A DNA stretch of 12,257 bases from Candidatus Thorarchaeota archaeon. Lineage in GTDB: Archaea; Asgardarchaeota; Thorarchaeia; Thorarchaeales; Thorarchaeaceae. The notes beneath the pieces are model-generated. The model ran no database searches. It was given only the letters and a program-made list of their open reading frames with translations, and was not told the DNA's origin. Where the stretch lies: contig RDOF01000065.1 in NCBI GenBank assembly GCA_011365025.1, positions 1-12,257 of the forward strand, read 5' to 3'. Positions 6,832 to 12,257 of the stretch are shown one piece after another. Position 1 is the first letter of the stretch, and every line of letters begins with the position of its first letter. Position numbers and translations under genes: made by a program.

Positions 6832-6885
6832 TATTGCTGTCTGAGCAAGGACTTGATTGATAAACCCAGGAAGTCCTAACAAAGG

Positions 6886-7959
6886 ATGGAGCTAATGATA
6901 GAGGTTGAATTACTGTCAGAGGAGTCAAAGGAAATTGAGCGAGAGATAGTCGCATTCTATAAGACAGTTGGAAAAATGGTCAGTCTAAACCCAAGGTCGA
7001 CGGAGATCTTTGCCTATCTCAGGCTCTATGATGCCTTGACTCAAGAACAACTAAGGCAGCTGACAGGATTCTCTCTAAGTACCATTTCAGTGACACTGAG
7101 AGCGTTTGTTCAAACAGACATCATAAGTCGCAGGATTATCCCAAGGACGCACAAGAGTCTTTACAGTATAAAACCGGAAAGAGTGGAGTTTGTCTATACT
7201 CCTTCAACTCAAATCCTTGAAGACCTAGAGGAACTTGATTCATACATTGTAGAAAAGCAAGCAGAACTTCGTGAATTACAAAGCAAATATCCAGCTGAAG
7301 CAAAGTTCCTACACATGCGACTCAACAGCCTTCGAAATTACGCTGAAGCTCAAAGAAGACAAATCAGCAGACAAGAGAAACACTCTTTCTTTCAAGAAGA
7401 TGTTTCTGAGATAATGCCCCTAAACGAGATGATAGTCTATCCATTTGAAACAAGAGAACTAGAAGAGAGCCTCATGAGTATTTTGGGTTATTACAAGGAT
7501 GACCCCATAAAGAATCGATTGCGGGGCATCTTCTTTACACATCGAAGCGTCGATCAACAGACACTGACGGATATCTCAGGTTTCTCGCGCAGTACGATTT
7601 CTCGCTATCTAAGTCGGGAGCTTAAGAGGGAATACGTCCGTGTTCTACCAAGAAACTATCGAAAACCGCGAATCTATTTTCTGGAGTCAATTTCATTAAC
7701 CATACTCTCTTTCATTTTGAATACAGATGATTTCATCTACTCATATGTCCCAAGATTTCAGGAGATTCTATCCACCCTTCAAGCTGAAATACAGTCAGGC
7801 AGAGAGAGAAATGATGCTGTGTTTCTCATAGCAAGGATTGAAGAAATTCTTGGTCAGATTGAGGTCTTCAGAAACGATTCGAGATTCCTAAGACAGGCAC
7901 ACCGCGACCTTTCAAAATTCTTGGGGAAATACATTGGTACAGGAAATCAGTCGCCATAA
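6886..7959 (+). CDS. Twin winged-helix transcription regulator
   Basis: This is a 357-residue cytoplasmic DNA-binding protein with an internal duplication. Residues 36-95 form a MarR/GbsR-like winged helix (LTQEQLRQLTGFSLSTISVTL) and residues 205-266 a second (VDQQTLTDISGFSRSTISRYL). The recognition helices GFSLSTIS and GFSRSTIS are nearly the same, so the halves probably read similar half-sites. Residues 109-165 look like a coiled coil, and 285-345 are helical. The protein could bind a long palindrome as a monomer, or pairs of sites as a dimer. No ligand pocket can be recognised. ATG 6886 is used here; a second ATG at 6895 is better placed behind GGATGGAG. The gene diverges from the propeller gene across a palindrome and converges with dhaL, so control of the propeller gene and of itself is the most likely job. 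Confidence 0.8.
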   Translation: MELMIEVELLSEESKEIEREIVAFYKTVGKMVSLNPRSTEIFAYLRLYDALTQEQLRQLTGFSLSTISVTLRAFVQTDIISRRIIPRTHKSLYSIKPERVEFVYTPSTQILEDLEELDSYIVEKQAELRELQSKYPAEAKFLHMRLNSLRNYAEAQRRQISRQEKHSFFQEDVSEIMPLNEMIVYPFETRELEESLMSILGYYKDDPIKNRLRGIFFTHRSVDQQTLTDISGFSRSTISRYLSRELKREYVRVLPRNYRKPRIYFLESISLTILSFILNTDDFIYSYVPRFQEILSTLQAEIQSGRERNDAVFLIARIEEILGQIEVFRNDSRFLRQAHRDLSKFLGKYIGTGNQSP

Positions 7960-7991
7960 GATTGAGATTGAAGTGGTTTCTATAATGAGCT

Positions 7992-8624
7992 TTAATCAGC
8001 CTCTTGGATGGTCTTTACAAAAGACTCTATCATCAAATACGATGATGTTGCTCCCACGTCTTGATGACCCAAGGTCTTCTCTCCAAGATATTTTGCTCGA
8101 CCCTTTGTGGCAACCATCTGTTTGGTGCTTTCCAGTCCCTCTCTTGCGGCTTCGAGACCACGATTCAATGCATCAACAAGGTGGAGATTCTCTTCCAAAG
8201 CCTCTCTCAAGGCGACCGAGAATGGGTGAATCGTATCGAACATGGTCTTTTGACCCACATCCACCTGGCCACGGCTCCTGATCGCTCCTTCCGCCGCCTC
8301 TACAATCTCGACCAAATCGCCAAGGGAGATATCCTTCTTGTCCCCAGCAGTCTTTCCTGCCTCGATTATCGCAGAGCCATAGAGTACACCAACCGATCCA
8401 CCAACGGTCTCAAGCAATAAGCGGCCCACTTCCCCAAGTACCACCTGAATCTCCTTGTCCTTGAAACTGGGCAACTCGTCATTGAGAGAATCAAATCCCC
8501 TCTTCAGATTCACTCCGTGGTCTCCATCACCGATTGCCGAATCAAGTTCCGTGAGGTAATTCTCATTTTCCTCAATAGTCCTAGACATGTTAGCTAGAAC
8601 TCTAAGCAAGACCTCTTTATCCAT
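7992..8624 (-). CDS. dhaL: Dihydroxyacetone kinase subunit L (nucleotide-binding)
   Basis: DhaL binds ADP/ATP through magnesium and passes the phosphoryl group to dihydroxyacetone held by DhaK. Key residues are present: LTELDSAIGDGDHGVN carries D28, D33, D35 and H36, the metal-ligand cluster, followed by GGSVGVLYGSA, a KTMFDTIHP segment and GRAKYLGEKTLGHQDVGA. The last usually reads DPGA; here Pro is Val. From the ATG at 8624 the protein has 210 residues, the usual length. The frame extends upstream to 8687, but that would overlap dhaK by 35 bases and add an unlike leader. It lies 28 bases after the dhaK stop, last in the apparent operon. Whether it uses free ATP or a PTS-type donor (DhaM) cannot be told from the sequence; no dhaM is in the window. 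Confidence 0.92.
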   Translation of the reverse strand: MDKEVLLRVLANMSRTIEENENYLTELDSAIGDGDHGVNLKRGFDSLNDELPSFKDKEIQVVLGEVGRLLLETVGGSVGVLYGSAIIEAGKTAGDKKDISLGDLVEIVEAAEGAIRSRGQVDVGQKTMFDTIHPFSVALREALEENLHLVDALNRGLEAAREGLESTKQMVATKGRAKYLGEKTLGHQDVGATSSYLMIESFVKTIQEAD

Positions 8625-8652
8625 GGACGTAATCAAGACATCACCTTTTGAA

Positions 8653-9648
8653 TCACATTCTGAAATAAGGTGTATCTGCTGGTGCATCGAATAACTCTTT
8701 CAGTTCTTTGTCTAGCCGCATGAGACTCAATGAACACCCCATCATATCAATAGAGGTGCAGTAATTTCCAATCAGTACTTTGTAGATGCCTATTTTCTTC
8801 TCCGTGAGAAGCTCTTCGATTTTGCGGAATAGAATGAAGAGTTCCTGCAATGGAGTGCCTCCTAGTCCATTTAGTAGGACCGCCACCTCGTCACCGCCTT
8901 TGAAAGGCAAGTCATCCACTGCTTTCATGGTCAAGATTTCTGCGACTTCGTCAGCTGATTTGAGTTTCGTCCTTTCAATACCCGGCTCACCGTGAATTCC
9001 CATTCCAACTTCCATCTCATCGTCGGAAATATTGAAGTTGGGCTTTCCTGTTGCAGGAAGAATACAAGGGGACAGTGCAACGCCCATTGTTCGCGTGTTG
9101 CTGTTCGCCTTAAGGGCGGCATTTTTCACTTCGTCCAAGGTGCCTCCCTGTTCAGCCTTTGCCCCTGCAACCTTTATCACGAATAGATTCCCCGCGATGC
9201 CCCGTCTCTCATGAGCTTGACTGGGAGGTGCAGATGCCACATCATCTGTTACATTAACAACCTCAATTGGAATGCCTTCTGCTTCCGCTCTCTCCTTGGC
9301 AATTCCAAGATTCATCTTATCTCCTTCATAGTTGCCCAGCAGGTATAGCACGCCCTTTCCACCATCTATCGCCTTTGTGCCCTTGTAGGCTGCAGCAGGT
9401 GTGGGAGAGGAGAAGATCTCGCCAATGACAACTGCATCATACATTCCTTTCCCAGTATATCCGAACCAAAATGGCTCATGACCACTTCCGCCTCCTACAA
9501 GAATGCCAACCTTTCCCCGAACAGGCGCATCCTTTCGAACAACTACACGTACATCTTCCAATTTCCTCACATGCGAAGGGAAGGCCTTGACAAATCCTTC
9601 AACTTCTTCGTCTGCCACTTTTAGTGGATTATTGATGAGCTTCTTCAC
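8653..9648 (-). CDS. dhaK: Dihydroxyacetone kinase subunit K (substrate-binding)
   Basis: DhaK binds dihydroxyacetone covalently through a histidine and, with DhaL, makes dihydroxyacetone phosphate, which enters glycolysis/gluconeogenesis or glycerol-phosphate synthesis. At 331 residues its length matches bacterial DhaK (about 356) well. Visible motifs are the N-terminal MKKLINNP, GILVGGGSGHEP (H57), NYEGDKMN (D110), SPPSQAHERRGIAGN-like loop at 140-154, and GMGIHGEPG (H219). H57, D110 and H219 align with the E. coli catalytic and binding residues H56, D109 and H218. The start is GTG at 9648 with GAGG three bases before it. It follows the permease gene by 64 bases and precedes dhaL by 28, so co-transcription with the transporter is likely. 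Confidence 0.94.
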   Translation of the reverse strand: MKKLINNPLKVADEEVEGFVKAFPSHVRKLEDVRVVVRKDAPVRGKVGILVGGGSGHEPFWFGYTGKGMYDAVVIGEIFSSPTPAAAYKGTKAIDGGKGVLYLLGNYEGDKMNLGIAKERAEAEGIPIEVVNVTDDVASAPPSQAHERRGIAGNLFVIKVAGAKAEQGGTLDEVKNAALKANSNTRTMGVALSPCILPATGKPNFNISDDEMEVGMGIHGEPGIERTKLKSADEVAEILTMKAVDDLPFKGGDEVAVLLNGLGGTPLQELFILFRKIEELLTEKKIGIYKVLIGNYCTSIDMMGCSLSLMRLDKELKELFDAPADTPYFRM

Positions 9649-9712
9649 TTTCCTCGTTTCTCCCTTTTTCCGATTTCCTGGACAATCATTTCGATTTTTT
9701 ACGACGATTCAT

Positions 9713-10603
9713 TTAAGCTTCTCGTTGCTTTTCTCCGAATAAGCCTGTGGGCTTAACCAGAAGAATCAGTATCATGAAAACAAAACCGTAAATGTCCCTA
9801 TATGATGAGATAAACAGTACCGATGCAATTGCCTCGATCATTGCAAGAAGGATTCCTCCGACCAATCCTCCCATAATTGATCCCACTCCACCAATGACTA
9901 TTATCTGAAATCCTTTCATGGTTGATATCTTTCCAGATTGCGCTGTGAGGGGAAATACCGATGCGAGAAGCGCACCTGCGGCTGCTGCGAATGCAACTCC
10001 AATGGCAAAGGCAATCATATCGTATTTGCGCAAGTCCATGCCCACGCTTTCGGCAGCCACTCGGTTTTGAGCACACGCCCTTAGACCTTTGCCAGTCCAA
10101 GTATATTTCGTCGCTATTAGAAACACGACAATGATGGCGATGGTCGAGAAGAGGGCGATTATCTTATTTCCATCGATAGTCATCCCAAAGAAACTGACTA
10201 TTCCCCAGTATGCCGGAGGAGCGTGATAGGTGGGACCTAGTGCCCAAGCTAGAAAGTTTATGATCAAGACCGATGTGATAATCGTAATGATAGTTGCGAA
10301 CTCCTCTTTCTTCTCACCGCTTTCAGAATACATAGGCTTCAGTAGGAATTTCTGATACAATGCTCCTAAGAGAGCAACAGAACTCATTGAAAGCAGGATT
10401 GCCACCCACCAGAGTGAGGGGCCGAGGAGAAGAGTGATCAAGTAATATTGAACGTAACCTCCAATTAGATAGAACTCACCCATTGCCCAGTTTATGATCT
10501 TGACCACGTTTAGTACGAAGTTTATACCAATGGCCAGTAGGCTGTAGATGAATCCTGTAACAAAAGCTAGAAAAATCATATGGAAGATAGTCGCTGGGTC
10601 CAT
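9713..10603 (-). CDS. Branched-chain-amino-acid-type ABC transporter permease (LivH-like)
   Basis: This is an integral membrane permease of the HAAT/Liv family, 296 residues with about eight hydrophobic segments. Family marks are GFIYSLLAIGINFVLNVVKIINWAMGEFY at the start (written here in part: residues 17-45), the ATPase-coupling loop GKGLRACAQNRVAAESVGMD at 171-190, GGVGSIMGGLVGG at 238-250 and the ending PTGLFG. ATG 10603 has GGAGG eight bases upstream. It lies 34 bases after the binding-protein gene and 64 before dhaK. A Liv transporter normally needs a second permease (LivM) and two ATPases (LivG, LivF); none is next to it here. Substrates of the family include branched-chain amino acids, amides and urea, but the kinase neighbours hint at something else. 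Confidence 0.9.
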   Translation of the reverse strand: MDPATIFHMIFLAFVTGFIYSLLAIGINFVLNVVKIINWAMGEFYLIGGYVQYYLITLLLGPSLWWVAILLSMSSVALLGALYQKFLLKPMYSESGEKKEEFATIITIITSVLIINFLAWALGPTYHAPPAYWGIVSFFGMTIDGNKIIALFSTIAIIVVFLIATKYTWTGKGLRACAQNRVAAESVGMDLRKYDMIAFAIGVAFAAAAGALLASVFPLTAQSGKISTMKGFQIIVIGGVGSIMGGLVGGILLAMIEAIASVLFISSYRDIYGFVFMILILLVKPTGLFGEKQREA

Positions 10604-10637
10604 ACGTCAATCCTCCATATGATTCTTCTATTAGAGT

Positions 10638-11879
10638 TTATCCTTCCAGACACTCAACCCGAGTCAGGTAGTCTCCGGTCGCCTTGTCTGCAGGAAACAG
10701 AATGGTTGTGTCTTCGAGAGCCTGGCCATATTCCGTGAATTGACACATCATCACTGGTGGTGATGCTTGGTGGAAGTATGGTCCAAGGGTCGTACCGAAG
10801 GTTATTGTCGATCCCCAACGTTCCAATGGATTGCCTTCCAGAGCATCTCTGATGGCTTCTCGATTGGCTGAACCAGCTAGTTCGATGGCCTGTGCAACGC
10901 ACATGACATCACTATAACCGTTAAGGCCGTAGTACTCCGGTCCATGTCCATATTCAATGTACCATCCCTCTGTGGCACGATCGCCTTGCTCAGTCATTTC
11001 CATTCCTGGGTGATAAGACTCAGTCTCGACAATGCCGACGCCTGCGTCACCTACCGCTTCCCAAGCTCCTTCCTGCGGCATCTCTGGAGCAGCTGCCACA
11101 AAGCAAGTTTCATTGGATAGACCAATTTCAGCTGATTGCTTGGTAACCAAGTAGAAGAACATCTGACTTGCGATCTCTAGGACCATGTCAGGTTCCCAGT
11201 CCTTGACTTCGAGAAGCTGTGGAGTGTAGTCAATTGATTCCCTGCTCACTACCCATGACTGAATTTCACATGATGGATACACATCGGGTTGTCTTTTCTC
11301 AACCCAATCGATACCTCCGACACCCCAATCAGTATCTTCGGCAACAATGGCAACTTTTGTGTAATTCATGTAGTCTGCAAATTCCAGCCATGCAGTAGCT
11401 CTGTCAATGTCTGTAATGTGGGCTCTAAACGTGTAGGTCAAGTTCTTTGCTGTGATCATAACGTTTCCAGCACCACTAGGTAGCAATGGGACATGATACT
11501 CTTCACAAATGTCCTGAACTGCAAGAACAACTGAGCTGTGAAGCATCCCTACTATTGCCACCACGCCATCTTCGGTAATCATCTTCGTTGCAGCAGCAAC
11601 GCCTTTTTCCACCTGGCCGCTTGAATCGCCAATTACAAGTTCTACGGGGCGTCCGAGCAGGCCTCCATCCTCGTTAATGTGCATTACAGCTAGCTCGGCA
11701 CCGTCCTTTATATTGGCGGCAGCCAAGTAAGCTCCTGGTGGGGAAAGCCCTGATATGAACCCAATTTTGATTGGTTCTGGCCCGGTGGGTGCCAGAGCGC
11801 TCCATAGGACGATTCCACCAACTGTCCCTACTGCGATTATTGCTATCACAATTATCGCATAGGTCTGACTTTTTTCCAT
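10638..11879 (-). CDS. Liv-type ABC transporter substrate-binding protein
   Basis: This is an extracellular binding protein of the periplasmic-binding-protein type I class (Peripla_BP_6), 413 residues. Residues 7-28 are an N-terminal membrane helix that probably anchors it to the cell membrane; no lipobox Cys is present. The body starts with PIKIGFISGLSPPGAYLAA and continues with GAELAVMHINEDGGLLGRPV (residues 60-79), VGMLHSSVVLAVQDICEEYHVPLL-like (110-133), and an IDYTPQLLEVKDWEPDMVLE segment, all typical of the family. ATG 11879 has AAGGAG eight bases upstream. It is first in the apparent operon with the permease, dhaK and dhaL. Ligand cannot be read from sequence. An exported sugar/polyol-like ligand would fit the kinase; amino acids remain possible. 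Confidence 0.92.
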   Translation of the reverse strand: MEKSQTYAIIVIAIIAVGTVGGIVLWSALAPTGPEPIKIGFISGLSPPGAYLAAANIKDGAELAVMHINEDGGLLGRPVELVIGDSSGQVEKGVAAATKMITEDGVVAIVGMLHSSVVLAVQDICEEYHVPLLPSGAGNVMITAKNLTYTFRAHITDIDRATAWLEFADYMNYTKVAIVAEDTDWGVGGIDWVEKRQPDVYPSCEIQSWVVSRESIDYTPQLLEVKDWEPDMVLEIASQMFFYLVTKQSAEIGLSNETCFVAAAPEMPQEGAWEAVGDAGVGIVETESYHPGMEMTEQGDRATEGWYIEYGHGPEYYGLNGYSDVMCVAQAIELAGSANREAIRDALEGNPLERWGSTITFGTTLGPYFHQASPPVMMCQFTEYGQALEDTTILFPADKATGDYLTRVECLEG

Positions 11880-11949
11880 TTCTGGTGCTCCTTCTTCGTT
11901 CTCTTCGCGGCCCTGAGAGGCCTACGAGTTGGTTTTTCTAGCTCATACC

Positions 11950-11974
11950 CACTTATTAACGTTTTTGTAAAAAC
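11950..11974 (-). promoter_or_regulatory. Promoter candidate of the transporter-DHA kinase operon, with palindrome
   Basis: On the minus strand, GTTAATAAG (about 11953-11961) is a fair TATA box preceded by a purine/A-rich BRE-like ACAAAAACG. Transcription would begin near 11928, about 50 bases before the first start codon. The BRE side is covered by a palindrome GTTTTT-GT-AAAAAC (11961-11974), so a regulator bound there could block TFB. Confidence 0.4.
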
Positions 11975-12071
11975 TTGTGTCTGCTATAAGAGGATATACC
12001 AATTCCAAGACCAAAATTTAGAACTAATGCAAAGTATTAATTGGTAGTGTTTTGGTACCCAGCAGCATGAA

Positions 12072-12088
12072 CCCAATTTATAATTGGG
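12072..12088 (+). promoter_or_regulatory. TATA box inside a perfect palindrome
   Basis: CCCAATT-TAT-AATTGGG is a perfect inverted repeat with 7-base arms. Its centre reads TTTATAAT, a good TATA box, and would place transcription start near 12107, about ten bases before the aminotransferase ATG. An AT-rich ATTAATT near 12035 is an alternative box. Confidence 0.5.
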
Positions 12089-12117
12089 CAGAAATACGAT
12101 GCTTTAGGTGAATAGTT

Positions 12118-12257
12118 ATGAAATGGGTAGATCATGACATTCTTATGGTGCCTGGTCCATCTGAACCATATCAGAAGGTCCTTGCAGAACTCGCAAAACC
12201 TGTTTTGCCTCACTACGGTCAAGAATGGAAACAAGTGTACGAAGACACTTGTTCGAA
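12118..12257 (+). CDS. Class V aminotransferase, alanine-glyoxylate type, N-terminal part (runs off right edge)
   Basis: The first 46 residues read MKWVDHDILMVPGPSEPYQK, then VLAELAKPVLPHYGQEWKQ and VYEDTCS. The pattern MVPGPSE...VL..LAKPVLPH...W...YEDT is that of the PLP-dependent alanine-glyoxylate / serine-pyruvate aminotransferase family (fold type I, class V). The catalytic Lys and cofactor site lie beyond the edge. Members move amino groups between alanine or serine and glyoxylate or pyruvate; related enzymes act on 2-aminoethylphosphonate, so the substrate is open. ATG 12118 has AGGTGA six bases upstream. It diverges from the transporter-DHA kinase operon, sharing a 238-base intergenic region. 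Confidence 0.8.
   Translation, partial: MKWVDHDILMVPGPSEPYQKVLAELAKPVLPHYGQEWKQVYEDTCS

Noticed and set aside
8061..8420. Plus-strand frames opposite dhaL
   Set aside because: Antisense shadows of a gene with strong family motifs; no independent evidence.
8625..8687. Upstream extension of dhaL to 8687
   Set aside because: It would overlap dhaK by 35 bases; the ATG at 8624 gives the standard 210-residue length.
1..12257. CRISPR array, insertion sequence, tRNA or rRNA genes
   Set aside because: No regularly spaced repeats, transposase motifs, terminal inverted repeats with target duplications, or cloverleaf-like sequences were seen on either strand.

Overview
The window looks archaeal. Upstream regions carry TATA/BRE-like boxes about 25-35 bases before start codons rather than -35/-10 pairs. 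Several leaders look very short. AsnC-type and winged-helix regulators are present, and the large secreted protein ends in a Ser/Thr-rich stalk plus a C-terminal membrane helix instead of a bacterial LPXTG or outer-membrane signal. GC content is middling, and genes are mostly monocistronic or in short operons. The overall style (SBBP propeller with stalk, tandem-HTH regulators, small orphan membrane proteins) would fit an Asgard archaeon, perhaps Thorarchaeia-like. That placement is inference only; no marker gene for taxonomy is present.

Left part (1-2620): the 5' end of an intact ABC-transporter ATPase runs off the left edge on the minus strand. Directly upstream of it is a truncated, decayed-looking second ABC ATPase with a damaged Walker A. 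Next come a minus-strand regulator built from two AsnC/Lrp-like halves, a plus-strand [2Fe-2S] ferredoxin, and a convergent minus-strand DUF1801/YdhG-like protein. The last two share a perfect terminator-like hairpin.

Middle part (2621-6781): a gene-poor stretch with three unrecognised membrane proteins: six helices on plus, two helices on minus, and an externally exposed domain between two helices on minus. It ends with a 547-residue secreted SBBP-repeat protein that counts out to exactly seven blades plus stalk and anchor.

Right part (6782-12257): the propeller gene is divergent from a twin winged-helix regulator. A 34-bp near-perfect palindrome lies between them and covers both candidate TATA boxes. 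The far right holds a minus-strand operon: Liv-type substrate-binding protein, one LivH-type permease, then dihydroxyacetone kinase subunits DhaK and DhaL. LivM, LivG, LivF and DhaM are not in the window. A class V aminotransferase of the alanine-glyoxylate type starts divergently and runs off the right edge; its likely TATA box sits inside a perfect palindrome.

Two modules stand out. One is the propeller plus regulator plus palindrome unit, a plausible self-contained surface-protein control module. The other is the coupling of a Liv-type uptake system to a DHA kinase, which suggests the transporter may serve a triose, polyol or related compound rather than branched-chain amino acids.
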